Positions 11,463-24,412 of a stretch of DNA of 64,000 bases are shown here, piece after piece (the first letter of the stretch is position 1; every line of letters starts with the position of its first letter). This stretch comes from Deinococcus actinosclerus (GTDB lineage Bacteria > Deinococcota > Deinococci > Deinococcales > Deinococcaceae). Both the position numbers and the translations under genes were made by a program. Below the pieces are notes generated by a model. It searched no databases. It was not told the origin of the DNA and was given only the letters and a program-made list of their open reading frames with translations. The stretch spans positions 2,231,501 through 2,295,500 of the forward strand of contig NZ_CP013910.1 of assembly GCF_001507665.1 (NCBI RefSeq), given 5' to 3'.

Positions 11463-11915
11463 TCAGCGGGGCAGCTGGATGAATTCCAGGATGGTGCCGT
11501 CCGTGTTGTGCAGGTACGCCAGTCGCGCGCCGACCGGGCCGGGTCCCTCGGTGACGACCGCCACCTGACCCCGGACCTGCCAGCCCCAGGGCGCGCTGTC
11601 GCGGATCAGGGCGTCAAGGTCCGCGACGCGGAACGCGAGGTGCCAGGAGCCGATGTCGGCCGGGCTGGGCCGGTACGAGGCGCGGCTTCCTGGGGCGAGC
11701 GGCTGGTACAGTTCGACGGTCTGGCCGTGCAGGGCGAGCATCGCGAGGCGGCTGCGCAGGCCGGGCACGCCGGTTTCCTGTTCGGGGAGGGGGCCGCCCA
11801 CCTCGGTGGTGCCGAGCAGGGTGAAGCCCAGGACCTGCTGCCAGTAGCCGAGTTCATGGGTCAGGTCGCTGACGGCGATGGCGGTGTGGTCGGTTCCGAG
11901 GACATGGCCGCTCAT
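11463..11915 (-). CDS. VOC/glyoxalase-superfamily protein
   Basis: A 150-residue vicinal oxygen chelate protein. HTAIAVSDLTHELGYWQQVLGF is the typical first beta-alpha-beta-beta-beta unit; the second half contains WHLAFRVADLDALI and a C-terminal EFIQLP with a likely metal-ligand Glu, as in methylmalonyl-CoA epimerase and glyoxalase I relatives. Start ATG 11915 overlaps the upstream stop by four bases (ATGA). Reaction unknown. Confidence 0.82.
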   Translation of the reverse strand: MSGHVLGTDHTAIAVSDLTHELGYWQQVLGFTLLGTTEVGGPLPEQETGVPGLRSRLAMLALHGQTVELYQPLAPGSRASYRPSPADIGSWHLAFRVADLDALIRDSAPWGWQVRGQVAVVTEGPGPVGARLAYLHNTDGTILEFIQLPR

Positions 11916-12373
11916 GAGCGGGGCAGGACGGCGCGGATCTGCGTTTCCATGCCGGTCAGGACGCTGGGGTGGCGCAGCGCGGCGACCAGGGCGCGGGTGG
12001 CGTGGTGTTCGCTGCCGCTCAGGCCGTCCTGGAGGTGCGCGTGGATGGCGGGGTGCAGGTGGCCGCGCGGCCACAGCAGGTCGCGTAGCAGGTCGGCGGC
12101 GGGCAGGTCGCGCAGGGGCTGGCCCGCGCGGGTCAGGTGCAGGGTGGCGTGCCCGTGGGCGTCGCAGGTCAGCTGGGCGTGGACGGGGTGCCCGGCGTGG
12201 CGGGTGACGTGTTCCAGGGTCTGCCCGAAGGCCTGCACGAGGTTCAGGGCGAGGCTGCGGCCCAGCAGGGTCAGCCGCGCCGGGTCGTGGGTGGTGACGC
12301 GCAGGGTCTGCGTGAGCTGCCGGGCGAGGCGGTCGCCTTCGGCCATCAGGGCGGTGTGGGGGTCTGGGGTCAT
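11912..12373 (-). CDS. Conserved hypothetical protein upstream of VOC gene
   Basis: A 153-residue soluble, helical, His-rich protein with no motif I recognise. It has long amphipathic helices (about 5-55 and 95-145). Start ATG 12373 is the first in frame. Its stop overlaps the start of the VOC protein, making the two a translationally coupled pair, so a shared pathway is likely. It faces a very G-rich divergent region shared with the phosphorylase gene. Confidence 0.65.
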   Translation of the reverse strand: MTPDPHTALMAEGDRLARQLTQTLRVTTHDPARLTLLGRSLALNLVQAFGQTLEHVTRHAGHPVHAQLTCDAHGHATLHLTRAGQPLRDLPAADLLRDLLWPRGHLHPAIHAHLQDGLSGSEHHATRALVAALRHPSVLTGMETQIRAVLPRS

Positions 12374-12627
12374 GGGTGGTCTCTGGGTGGGGGAAGGCCC
12401 GGGGCTGTCTGGACAGCTGCCGGGGTGGGACGGGGGGATCGGGGGGCGGGCGGCGCGCGGGTGGGTGGGCGAGGGTGGCTGGGCGGGTCGGTGCGGCGCG
12501 CGTCCAGACGCGGCCTGGGCGGGGGTCTGGCCCGGCCGGGTGGGGCGCCGGGGGCCGGGGGGCGGCTCAGGAGGGGCGGGCGCGGCGTTCAGCAGATAAA
12601 GAGAGGCTTAGTGTAAGCTCATCGGGT
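12374..12627. promoter_or_regulatory. G-run-rich divergent intergenic region with quadruplex-forming potential
   Basis: This 254-bp gap separates the minus-strand hypothetical gene from glgP. The plus strand has closely spaced G runs, notably 12421-12453, where five runs of three or more G are separated by one to three bases, and again near 12460-12478 and 12520-12580. This meets the usual G-quadruplex pattern. A TAAGCT box at 12614-12619, eight bases before the glgP ATG, is the probable -10 element of that gene. Confidence 0.5.
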
Positions 12628-15144
<2,517 letters not shown>

Positions 15145-15161
15145 GCCCCTCCTGAGCCCTG

Positions 15162-15189
15162 CCCCCTCCCCCGGCCGGGAGGGGGTTTC
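15162..15189 (+). terminator. Terminator after glgP
   Basis: A stem of about eight pairs (CCCCTCCC with GGGAGGGG, six-base loop) followed by TTTCTG, 17 bases past the glgP stop. Confidence 0.7.
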
Positions 15190-15254
15190 TGCTGTCTGGT
15201 TCTCTCCCCCGGACGGTGACAGGGCCGCCCTGTTCACGCCGGGTACGCTCAGGC

Positions 15255-15629
15255 ATGAGCGAGCAACTGGAACGCGGCAAACGCAAACGCGCGCAGGTCA
15301 TGGGGCAGGAGTACGTGGACCGGGCATTCAGTGGGGACCCTGAGGCGTTCGGCGCGGACTACCAGCGCTTCCTGACCGAGTACGCCTGGGGCGCGGCGTG
15401 GGGCCGCGGCAACCTGACCGACCGCGAGCGGCACATGGTCACGCTGGGCATCCTGGCGGCGCTGGGCCGCGAGCGGGAGTTCGAGGGGCACGTCCGGGCG
15501 ACGCGCAACACGGGTGTCAGCGAACGTGACCTGAGTGACGTGCTGCATCAGGTGGCGATCTACGCGGGCGTTCCGGCGGGCCTGAGCGGGTTCACGATTG
15601 CCAAGAGGGTGCTGGGAGAACAGGAGTAG
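15255..15629 (+). CDS. Carboxymuconolactone decarboxylase-family (AhpD-like) protein
   Basis: A 124-residue helical protein of the CMD family. The hallmark segments are EYAWGAAWGRGNLTDRERHMVTLGILAALGREREFEGHVRATRNTG split over the core helices, and the VLHQVAIYAGVPAGLSGFTIA end with a His. There is no CxxC pair, so it resembles gamma-carboxymuconolactone decarboxylase (PcaC) more than AhpD. No other aromatic-degradation genes are near, so that assignment is weak. Start ATG 15255 is five bases after TACGCT. Confidence 0.8.
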   Translation: MSEQLERGKRKRAQVMGQEYVDRAFSGDPEAFGADYQRFLTEYAWGAAWGRGNLTDRERHMVTLGILAALGREREFEGHVRATRNTGVSERDLSDVLHQVAIYAGVPAGLSGFTIAKRVLGEQE

Positions 15630-15691
15630 GCATTCCGGCAGCGCAGACACCTGCGCCCGCCGGATGGGCGCCGGGTGATCTAATGCCCGCC

Positions 15692-15766
15692 ATGTCCTGC
15701 CCCCTGCCCCACCCCGTCCGTCCCGCCCGGCTGCGGGCCGCCGCTGCCCCGGTGACCCGGCCTTGA
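15692..15766 (+). CDS. Possible 24-residue leader ORF upstream of the EamA gene
   Basis: ATG 15692 opens a 24-codon frame whose TGA overlaps the TTG start of the EamA gene (TTGA). The peptide is proline- and arginine-rich (MSCPLPHPVRPARLR...). It could couple translation into the TTG start or act as a leader. It may equally be chance in GC-rich DNA. Confidence 0.25.
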   Translation: MSCPLPHPVRPARLRAAAAPVTRP

Positions 15767-16655
15767 CGAGCGCCGCCACCCGGGCGCGGCCCAGCCTGCC
15801 GCCCGTGCCGTCCCTGCTGCTGGCGATGCTGAGCATCCAGGGCGGCGCGGCCTTCGCGAAGACGCTGTTCCCGACGCTGGGCCCGGCGGGGACGACCACC
15901 GTCCGCGTGGCGCTGGCGGCGGCGCTGCTGATGCTGGTGTTCCGCCCGGCGCTGCACCGCCTGACGTGGGGGCAGTGGCGCGCGATCCTCCCGTACGGCG
16001 CGGCGCTGGGCCTGATGAACCTCGCGTTCTACGAGTCGCTGCGGCTGCTGCCGCTGGGTCTGGCGGTCACGCTGGAGTTCGTGGGGCCGCTGCTGCTGTC
16101 GCTGGCACTGTCGCGCCGCCCGCTGGACGTGGCGTGGGTGGCGCTGGCCGGGCTGGGCATCGTGCTGATCTCGCCCCTTGGGAGTGGGGGGGCCGCGAAC
16201 GCCCCGGTGCTGGGCATCGTGCTGGCGCTGGTGGCGGGCGGCATGTGGGCGCTGTACATCCTGGCGGGGGGGCGGTGGGCCGCCGGGTGCCCGGCACAAC
16301 CGGCGTGGTCGCGGGCATGATCGTCGCCGCGCTGGTCACGCTGCCGTGCGGGGTGATCCAGGCCGGCCCGGCCCTGCTCACCCCGCACGCCCTGCTGCTG
16401 GGCCTGGGCGTCGCGGTGCTGTCCAGCGCGCTGCCGTACACGCTGGAGATGCGGGCCCTGCGCGCCATTCCCGCCCGCATCTTCGGGGTCATGATGAGCA
16501 TCGAGCCGGCCCTGGCGGCCCTGAGCGGCCTGCTGTTCCTCGGTGAGCGCCTCACGGCCGTGCAGTGGGCCGCGATGGCCTGCGTGATCGCCGCCAGCGC
16601 CGGGATCAACCTGACCGGCAAGGCCGCGCACAGCGAACCGGACCCGGTGAACTAG
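15763..16655 (+). pseudogene. EamA/RhtA-like exporter interrupted by a frameshift in a G7 run
   Basis: Two overlapping frames together make one EamA/DMT transporter of about 297 residues with ten membrane segments. Frame 1 (15763-16320) covers helices 1-5 and diverges after ALYILAGG; the remainder (VGRRVPGTTGVVAGM to the stop at 16655) is in the -1 frame. The break coincides with seven G at 16266-16272, whose phase is G GGG GGG, so a -1 slip or one missing G restores the protein. A sequencing indel, a true null allele and programmed slippage are all possible. RhtA-type proteins export amino acids. Confidence 0.8.
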
Positions 16656-16667
16656 GGAGTCACACGA

Positions 16668-16702
16668 GAAGGCCCGCCAGCATGGACGCTGCGCGGGCCT
16701 TC
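16668..16702. terminator. Bidirectional terminator between EamA gene and ABC ATPase
   Basis: A perfect 10-bp inverted repeat (16668-16677 and 16693-16702, 15-base loop) sits between two convergent genes, with TTC after the plus-strand stem. Confidence 0.65.
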
Positions 16703-16741
16703 TTCACGGGTGCACGCGGGCCTGTCCCCCGCTTCCGCCGG

Positions 16742-18316
<1,575 letters not shown>

Positions 18317-18402
18317 AACGTTCAGTCTAGCTTTCGCGGGCTCGTCTGGACAGACCCCGGGGGGGCCGCCCGACTCGCCCGGTCGCCCGCTACGCTGGCG
18401 GC

Positions 18403-18879
18403 ATGCGGCAGCCCATCACGGCCCTGATGCGCACCCCGGCCGAGGTGCAGGACATTCACCGGAGTGCGGCCCGGCCCGATCTGCCCTTCTTCGCGGCGGG
18501 GGCGTGTCACGTGCTGGCCTTCGCGTTCCTGGAGCGGTATCCGCGGGCGGGCTTCCGGCCGCGCTTCATCCGGCCCGCGCCGGGGTGCCGTGGGGCGCAC
18601 GTGTTCGTCTCGGACGGTCAGCTGGCGTTCGACGCGCAGGGCTACGTCGCGGAGGCCGAGCTGCTGCGCGGGCACGCGCTGGCCTGTCAGCAGCTGCACC
18701 CGGGCTGGGCGGCGGAGGTGGTGGCGATCGAGGTGCCGCTCGCGGCGTTCTGCGCCGCGAACAACCACCGGGCGCCGTGGGACTTTCCGGGCGACGTGTG
18801 GGCCCGGGCGCTGGCGTACCTGAACCGCTTCCCGGCTCCGCCCCGGAGTGTGCTTCACGCACGTTCAGGGGAGGAATGA
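18403..18879 (+). CDS. Conserved hypothetical protein upstream of PAP2 gene
   Basis: A 158-residue soluble protein with no family I can name. Notable features are two Cys-containing strands ([24 protein letters not shown]), and a C-terminal [12 protein letters not shown]. Start ATG 18403 lies exactly six bases after TACGCT, a leaderless-type box. Its TGA overlaps a possible ATG of the PAP2 gene, suggesting coupling with a membrane phosphatase. Confidence 0.65.
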   Translation: MRQPITALMRTPAEVQDIHRSAARPDLPFFAAGACHVLAFAFLERYPRAGFRPRFIRPAPGCRGAHVFVSDGQLAFDAQGYVAEAELLRGHALACQQLHPGWAAEVVAIEVPLAAFCAANNHRAPWDFPGDVWARALAYLNRFPAPPRSVLHARSGEE

Positions 18880-18896
18880 GGCATGATGAGGCCATC

Positions 18897-19721
18897 ATGG
18901 AAACGCTGTGGTTGACGGTTACGAACCTGGGTCGTGACGAGGTGTTCATCATCGTGCTGGCACTGTTCACGTGGCTGGTGCGCCCGCAGGGGGGGCGGGA
19001 GCTGGGCGTGGCGTTCGCGCTGAGCTACCTGCTGAACTCCGCGCTGAAGTACGGCCTCGATCTGCCGCGCCCCTTCACGAACGATCCGGCGCTGGCGTCG
19101 GAGGCGGCGAAGGCCACGGCGGGCGGGCCGGGCCTGCCGAGCGGGCACGCGCAGATGAGCGCGACGCTGTGGCTGGGCATCGCGGCGCAGCTGCGCTCGG
19201 CGGGCTTCACGGTGTTCGCCGCGCTGCTGGTGGCGCTGATCTGCGCGTCACGGCTGCTGCTGCACGTGCATTACCCCAGCGACATCGCGGTGGGGCTGCT
19301 GCTGGGCGTGATGTTCGCACTGCTCGCGGCGCGGGTGCACTTCCCGCAGGCGGGGGTGCTGCGCTGGGGGATTCCGGCGGCGCTGCTGGTTGTTGCGGCC
19401 TTCATTCCGGCGGGCGCCCCGCGCGAGTTCGGGACGGGGCTGGGCCTGCTGGCGGGCTTCTGGGCGGCGCGGCCCACCTTCGCCCCGCCGCGCGACTGGG
19501 CGGGCCGCCTGATCGTGGCCGCGCTGGGGCTGGTGATGGTGTTCGCGGTGTACTTCGCGCTGGGGGCGCTGCCGCAGGAACTCAAGGACATGGGCGTGGT
19601 GCGGGCGCTGCGGTACGCGGCTCTGGTGCTGGTCGCCGCCGAGGGCGTGCCGCTGGCGCTGCGCCGCTGGCTGCCTGCCCAGGCGAGTGCCGCGCAGGGA
19701 GCGCCGCAGGTCGTACACTGA
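18897..19721 (+). CDS. PAP2-family membrane phosphatase
   Basis: A 274-residue polytopic membrane protein. The three catalytic PAP2 motifs are present: [13 protein letters not shown] in [11 protein letters not shown], and [12 protein letters not shown]. It probably dephosphorylates lipid phosphates such as undecaprenyl pyrophosphate or phosphatidic acid at the outer face of the membrane. About eight hydrophobic helices are seen, more than a minimal PAP2, with a C-terminal extension of unknown role. ATG 18897 has a GAGG five bases upstream; ATG 18876, overlapping the previous stop, is an alternative. Confidence 0.88.
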   Translation: METLWLTVTNLGRDEVFIIVLALFTWLVRPQGGRELGVAFALSYLLNSALKYGLDLPRPFTNDPALASEAAKATAGGPGLPSGHAQMSATLWLGIAAQLRSAGFTVFAALLVALICASRLLLHVHYPSDIAVGLLLGVMFALLAARVHFPQAGVLRWGIPAALLVVAAFIPAGAPREFGTGLGLLAGFWAARPTFAPPRDWAGRLIVAALGLVMVFAVYFALGALPQELKDMGVVRALRYAALVLVAAEGVPLALRRWLPAQASAAQGAPQVVH

Positions 19722-19739
19722 CGGTCATCAGACCCGTGC

Positions 19740-19765
19740 GGGGCAGGTCAGACCTGTCCCTTTTT
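19740..19765 (+). terminator. Rho-independent terminator after PAP2 gene
   Basis: A nine-pair stem with one G-T pair and a three-base loop (19740-19760) is followed by five T, 19 bases past the stop codon. Confidence 0.9.
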
Positions 19766-19875
19766 CCTTCCCGGATAGTCGTTGCCACGTCCTTTCGTCG
19801 CCCTGTTCCTGCCCTGCACGCACTGTTCCTCTGCCCTGCTCCCGCCCCGTACTGCCGCGCCCCGTGGAGGCCTCT

Positions 19876-20595
19876 ATGAACCGACGTTCCCTGCCTGCCG
19901 CCCTGCTCATCGTCACGCCGCTGCTGGCCGGTGTGGCCGCGCTGGCCCAGACCGGCCCCGCGCCGGCCAGTCCTGCCGCGTCCACCACCCTGAAGGCAGG
20001 TCCGGCCGACCCCGCGCGCGGCGAGGCGATCGCCGCCAGTTGCAGCGGCTGCCACGGCCCCACCGGCCGCGCGCCCGTCCTGAAGGGCCAGCCCGCCGCG
20101 CAGATCCAGAACGCGCTGCTGGCCTTCCGCAGCGGCACGCGCCGCAACGGCACCATGCAGGGCGTCGCCTCGCGCCTGAGTGACCAGGACATCGTGGACG
20201 TCGCCGCCCACTTCGCCGGCCCGCCCACGCCGCCCGCGGCCCCTGCCACCACACCGCCCGCCCCGCCCACCCCGGCAGCGCCGCCCACGCCCACGCTGCC
20301 CACGACCACCGCCGCGCCCGGCACCCTGGGCCGCACCCTCTACCTGGAGGGCGACCCGGCCCGCGACCTGCTGGCCTGCGCGGTCTGCCACGGCGAGGAC
20401 GGCCGGGGCGCGGACGCGGTGGGCATCCCGGCCATCGCGGGCCGCAGCGCCGCCAGCGTCCTGGCGACCCTGAAGGACTACCACGCCATGCCGCCCGTGG
20501 GCATCGCCTACCCCGACGCCATGCGGATCGCCGTCAAGCCGCTGTCGGACGCGGACATGAGCGCCGTTGCCCAGTTCGTCGCCACGTTGAAGTAG
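19876..20595 (+). CDS. Dihaem cytochrome c (c4-like), secreted
   Basis: A 239-residue protein with a Sec signal peptide (cleavage near residue 24, ALAQ) and two cytochrome c domains. Haem sites are C56-C59-H60 (CSGCH) and C168-C171-H172 (CAVCH), with later Met ligands plausible in GTMQGVASRLSD and YHAMPPVG. A Pro/Ala/Thr-rich linker (about 116-148) joins the domains. It should carry electrons at the outer face of the membrane. GGAGG lies five bases before ATG 19876. No partner oxidase is adjacent. Confidence 0.9.
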   Translation: MNRRSLPAALLIVTPLLAGVAALAQTGPAPASPAASTTLKAGPADPARGEAIAASCSGCHGPTGRAPVLKGQPAAQIQNALLAFRSGTRRNGTMQGVASRLSDQDIVDVAAHFAGPPTPPAAPATTPPAPPTPAAPPTPTLPTTTAAPGTLGRTLYLEGDPARDLLACAVCHGEDGRGADAVGIPAIAGRSAASVLATLKDYHAMPPVGIAYPDAMRIAVKPLSDADMSAVAQFVATLK

Positions 20596-20637
20596 GCGCC
20601 AGCGACAGGGCTCCCTACCGCCGTCCGGGTGCCCCGC

Positions 20638-20964
20638 TCAGCGCACCCGGACGGCCTTCGTGGCGGGCTGCGTGCGGAGCCAGCGCACGAAACGCTGCAC
20701 GTCCTCGTGGGTGCGCAGCGCGGCGAGGTCGCTGTACTCGCGGGCCAGTTCCACGTTCGAGAAGGTGCGGTGCAGGAACTTGTGGCACGGGCCGCACAGC
20801 ATGGTGGTGGGCAGGTCCGTGACGCGCAGGCCCTGACGCCGCCCCTGCGAGCGGGGCAGCAGGTGATGCTCGGTCAGCTGCGGCACCGCCCGCTCGCACA
20901 GCGCGCAGGTGGGCGCCTCGCGGGGCGGCGGGGGCCACGTGGATTCGGGCTGGCGGCGGGCCAT
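20638..20964 (-). CDS. HNH-type endonuclease-like protein
   Basis: A 108-residue protein with an HNH arrangement: CALC, then [12 protein letters not shown] (catalytic His pair), then [12 protein letters not shown], the two Cys pairs forming the structural zinc knuckle. Such small stand-alone HNH proteins occur widely; substrates are often unknown. Start ATG 20964 is nine bases after TATCCT. It converges on the cytochrome gene. Confidence 0.82.
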   Translation of the reverse strand: MARRQPESTWPPPPREAPTCALCERAVPQLTEHHLLPRSQGRRQGLRVTDLPTTMLCGPCHKFLHRTFSNVELAREYSDLAALRTHEDVQRFVRWLRTQPATKAVRVR

Positions 20965-21042
20965 GACCCGCCCAGGATAGGTCAGGCCCCCGGCGGGTCA
21001 CTGCGCCGGGGGTCGCAATCCGTCCTGCTCGGCGGACGGGGT

Positions 21043-22020
21043 CTACAGGCGGGTCAGGCTGGGGTACTTCTGGATGGCCTCGTCCTCGGAGAGGAACTCG
21101 CCGGGCGCGTCGGGGCTCCAGACGACGTCCGCGCGGATCAGGTCGCCCGGGGCGACGCTGCTGATGGCACTCAGGGCCGCGCGGGCCTCCTGCGCGGTGG
21201 TCACCCCGGCGGGCGGCAGGGCCGAGAGGGCATGGGCGGCCACCATGATCGTCACCGCGAGGTACTGGTCGCTGGGGTCGCCCTTGAAGGTGTAGTCGTC
21301 GCGGTGCTGGTAGCCGCTGTGCGGGTCCCTGTTCTGGTAGTTGCTGGTGGTCTGCTCGGTGAAGGCGGCGCGGGCCTCGGTGGCCCAGGCGCCCACCTGA
21401 CTGTCCGTGGTGCTGGCCGAGCCCTGGGCGCGCTGCACGTTGCCGTACACCCAGCGCTCCGGGTGGCGCAGCGCGACGAGCGCGGCCTCCTGGAGCATGC
21501 GCGCCAGGCCCTCGTTCGTGTCGGGGTCGCCGCTCTGCGCCACGCGCTGCAGGGCGCGCTTGACCTCGTCGCCCTCCGCGAGGAGCAGCTGCACGCTGAC
21601 GGCCTGGGCGGTGCCGCTGACGCTGCTCAGGCCGCGCGCACCCCCGCCCAGGTTGCGGCGCATGACCATCACCACGGCGAAGATCACCACCCCGAAGATG
21701 ATCAGGCCGACCAGCCCGAAGCCGCCGCCCCCGGTGCTGTACCCGTAGCCGCCCCCGTACCCGCCGTTGTTGATGATGATCGGGCCGCTGTACCCGCCGC
21801 CGTAGCCGCCGCCGTAACTGCCGCCCCGCGAGGAACTGCCGCCACTGTAGCCGCCCCCGGACCGGGAACTGCCGGAGCTGGAACTGCCGGAACTGCGGCC
21901 CCCGAAGCCCCCACCGGACTGTGCGTGGGCGACGGAGGCGATCAGCGTGGTCAGGACGAGCAGCAGGGCCGCCAGCAGCAGCAGGCGGCGCGGGGCTGCG
22001 CCGGGGTGGGCTCGGGTCAT
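21043..22020 (-). CDS. DUF1517-family membrane protein with Gly/Ser-rich region
   Basis: A 325-residue protein with a signal-type N terminus (about 1-33), a long Gly/Ser/Tyr-rich segment (35-115), one membrane helix ([17 protein letters not shown]), and a C-terminal soluble domain matching DUF1517, which is known from cyanobacteria and plastids and has no fixed function. Start ATG 22020 lies five bases after TAGACT. It is monocistronic. Confidence 0.78.
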   Translation of the reverse strand: MTRAHPGAAPRRLLLLAALLLVLTTLIASVAHAQSGGGFGGRSSGSSSSGSSRSGGGYSGGSSSRGGSYGGGYGGGYSGPIIINNGGYGGGYGYSTGGGGFGLVGLIIFGVVIFAVVMVMRRNLGGGARGLSSVSGTAQAVSVQLLLAEGDEVKRALQRVAQSGDPDTNEGLARMLQEAALVALRHPERWVYGNVQRAQGSASTTDSQVGAWATEARAAFTEQTTSNYQNRDPHSGYQHRDDYTFKGDPSDQYLAVTIMVAAHALSALPPAGVTTAQEARAALSAISSVAPGDLIRADVVWSPDAPGEFLSEDEAIQKYPSLTRL

Positions 22021-22167
22021 GCGTCAGTCTACGGGGCGCGCGCGGCGCACGTTCCGCCCCGCCCCTGCACGCTTCCTTCACGCCGGGGGTCGGCTCGGCT
22101 CCTTCACGCCGGGACGGCACTGGGCCGTCACTGAGGCGCCACCGGGGCGGGGGCTACACTGCGGGGT

Positions 22168-22533
22168 ATGGAGAACGTGATCACCCTGACTGCCGATGCC
22201 TGGGAGGCCTTCCTGGCTGGCCTGTACGAGCGCGACGACCGACTCAACCTGCGCCGGGACGGCGAGACGTACGCGCGCGACGAGGTGGTGGACGCCTGGG
22301 TCATGAGCGGGCACGCCGAGGCGCTGCGCAGCGCCGATCTGGACGGCGACGTGTGGGGCACCCTGGAGGACATCGAGGAGCAGGCCCCGGACGAGGCGGC
22401 GGCTTGGGCGAAGATCCGCGCGTTCTACCTGGAGCGCGGCTGCGTGCTCGTGCAGGTGCAGGGGTACGACGAGCCGGAGGACTGGATCCTGACCGAGGCG
22501 CTGGCCCGCCGCCTGGGCCTGATCCCGGCTTGA
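22168..22533 (+). CDS. Hypothetical acidic protein
   Basis: A 121-residue strongly acidic soluble protein that I do not recognise. It opens MENVITLTADAWEAFLAGLYER and ends EDWILTEALARRLGLIPA. It has no Cys pair, membrane segment or signal peptide. TACACT at 22155-22160, seven bases before ATG, is a convincing leaderless-type -10 box. Confidence 0.65.
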   Translation: MENVITLTADAWEAFLAGLYERDDRLNLRRDGETYARDEVVDAWVMSGHAEALRSADLDGDVWGTLEDIEEQAPDEAAAWAKIRAFYLERGCVLVQVQGYDEPEDWILTEALARRLGLIPA

Positions 22534-22616
22534 GGGGCCCATCCATCAGGAAGCCCTGAACGCCGTGTAAATCGCGCCTCATCCTGCACAGATGAGCGGG
22601 GCGTAGGCTGGCTCTC

Positions 22617-23174
22617 ATGAAAAGCGACCGTCACTTTCCCGTGAAACGCCTGCTCGTGCTGGGTGCCCTGGTGGGCGCCGGCGCGTACTACTTCAGCCGT
22701 GAGCAGAACCGCCGCGCCCTGGATTCCAAACTGGCCGAACTGGGCCTGAAGGACGCCGCGCACGACGTGGGCGAGAGCGTCACGAAGGGCTGGGAGAAGA
22801 CCAAGGAGGCTGCCAAGGACGCCGGGGCCGTCATCGCCGACAAGGCCGGCGAGGTCAAGGACGCCGCCGCCGGTGGCGCGCAGGCCGCCGCCGACAAGGT
22901 CAAGGAAGTCGCGGGCGACGTGAAGGACGCTGTGCAGGGCGCCGCTGACAAGGCCGGGGACGCCGCGAAGGACGTGGCCGGCACCGCCAGCGACAAGGCG
23001 AGCGACGTGAAGGCCGCCGCCCAGGACAAGGCGGGCGACCTGAAAGCGGCCGCGCAGGACAAGGCCGCCGAGATCAAGGCCGACACCCAGGCCAAGGTGG
23101 CGGACGTGAAGGCCGACGCGCAGAAGGCCGCCAACGACGTCAAGAGCGCCGCCCGCGACGCCAAGAACTCCTGA
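22617..23174 (+). CDS. LEA-like amphipathic-repeat protein
   Basis: A 185-residue protein. A short hydrophobic anchor (VKRLLVLGALVGAGAYYF, about 8-25) is followed by a highly regular Ala/Lys/Asp/Glu-rich region (46-180) built from roughly 11-residue units such as DKAGEVKDAAA, DKASDVKAAAQ and DKAGDLKAAAQ. This is the pattern of group-3 late-embryogenesis-abundant proteins, which are unstructured in water and become helical on drying. LEA-like proteins are known in Deinococcus and linked to desiccation tolerance. The N-terminal anchor suggests a membrane-attached form. Start ATG 22617 lies seven bases after TAGGCT. Confidence 0.82.
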   Translation: MKSDRHFPVKRLLVLGALVGAGAYYFSREQNRRALDSKLAELGLKDAAHDVGESVTKGWEKTKEAAKDAGAVIADKAGEVKDAAAGGAQAAADKVKEVAGDVKDAVQGAADKAGDAAKDVAGTASDKASDVKAAAQDKAGDLKAAAQDKAAEIKADTQAKVADVKADAQKAANDVKSAARDAKNS

Positions 23175-23190
23175 TCCATTCACGGTAGAA

Positions 23191-23223
23191 GCAGCGCCCC
23201 GCCAACCAGTGGCGGGGCGCTGC
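23191..23223. terminator. Strong hairpin between convergent LEA-like and M42 genes
   Basis: A perfect 13-bp inverted repeat (23191-23203 and 23211-23223) with a seven-base loop sits 16 bases past the LEA-like stop. There is no T run on either side, so efficiency is uncertain. Confidence 0.6.
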
Positions 23224-23240
23224 CGTGCCGCGGGGTGCGG

Positions 23241-24293
23241 TCAGCGGCGGGTGAAGTCCGCGCCCTGCGGCAGCCGTTCCAGCCACGCGGCGATGATGTC
23301 CGTGCAGGCCTTCACGTCCCGCTCGTCCACCATCTCGCTGGGCGAGTGCATGTAGCGGTTGGGAATGCTGACCACGGCAGTCGGCACGCCCGCGCGCACC
23401 AGGGTCAGGGCGTCGGCGTCGGTGCCGGAGTAGCGGCCCGAGGCGCTCAGGGTGAACGGCACGCCCGCCTCGCGGCCCGCGTCGGTCATCTGGCGGGTCA
23501 GGACGGGGCTGACCATCGGGCTGACCGTCAGGTTCGCGCCGGACCCGAAGGGCACCACGCCGTACTTCTTCTCGCTCACGCCCGGCTGCTTGGTCTCGTG
23601 GGTGACGTCCACCGCGACGCCCGCGACGGGGTCCAGGTGGTAGCCGCCGAGCTGCGCGCCGAAGCAGCCGATCTCCTCCTGGCTGGTGCCCACGGCCACC
23701 ACGCGGTACGGGAGGTCCTTCCCGGCGACGGCGCGCAGCGCCTCCAGGACGATGAACGCGCCCACGCGGTTGTCCAGGGCGCGGCCCACGACGCGCGTGC
23801 CGACCATGATGGGGCCCTGCTCGATCACGGCGTACGTGCCGACCGGCACCTGTTCCGTGACCTCCTCCTTGCTCAGGCCCAGATCGATCCAGAGGTCCTC
23901 GATCCGGCTGGCCTTGGTGCGCTCGTCGGCGTCCATGACGTGAATGGCCTTCTTGCCGATCACGCCGATCAGGTCCCCGCCGGGCGCGAGCACCCGGATG
24001 CGCTGCCCGACGAGCACCTGCGGGTCCCAGCCGCCGACCGGCAGGACGCTCAGGAAGCCCTCGTCCCCCACGTGCGAGACGATCAGGCCGATCTCGTCCA
24101 GGTGGCCCATCAGGGCGACGGCGGGGGCGTCCTCGGGGCCCACCTCGGCGTACACGTTGCCGTAGTGGTCCTCGTGCGTGCGTGCGAACGAGGCCGCCTC
24201 GGCGAGCCAGACGTCGGCGGCGCGGCGTTCCAGGCCGCTGGGCGCGGCGGCGTCCAGAAGTTTGAACAGGAATTCACGGTTGATGCTGGTCAC
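23241..24293 (-). CDS. M42-family metallo-aminopeptidase
   Basis: A 350-residue cytoplasmic metallopeptidase of the M42 (FrvX/CelM, glutamyl aminopeptidase) family. Dinuclear-site motifs are MGHLDEIGLIV, DNRVGAF, and TSQEEIGCFGA with the catalytic Glu pair; a C-terminal PNRYMHSPSEMVDERD supplies further ligands. These dodecameric enzymes trim peptides made by the proteasome or by Lon/Clp. Start GTG 24293 lies seven bases after TAGACT. Confidence 0.92.
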   Translation of the reverse strand: MTSINREFLFKLLDAAAPSGLERRAADVWLAEAASFARTHEDHYGNVYAEVGPEDAPAVALMGHLDEIGLIVSHVGDEGFLSVLPVGGWDPQVLVGQRIRVLAPGGDLIGVIGKKAIHVMDADERTKASRIEDLWIDLGLSKEEVTEQVPVGTYAVIEQGPIMVGTRVVGRALDNRVGAFIVLEALRAVAGKDLPYRVVAVGTSQEEIGCFGAQLGGYHLDPVAGVAVDVTHETKQPGVSEKKYGVVPFGSGANLTVSPMVSPVLTRQMTDAGREAGVPFTLSASGRYSGTDADALTLVRAGVPTAVVSIPNRYMHSPSEMVDERDVKACTDIIAAWLERLPQGADFTRR

Positions 24294-24412
24294 GTCCGCG
24301 AGTCTACGCCGGAACGGGCGTTCGTTCGCAGGGGGTCATGGGCACACCGTCCGGCTGGGCCGTGCCGCCCGCACGCCTGGGAGGCCGCCCATCCGCCAGA
24401 ATGCAGGCACTC

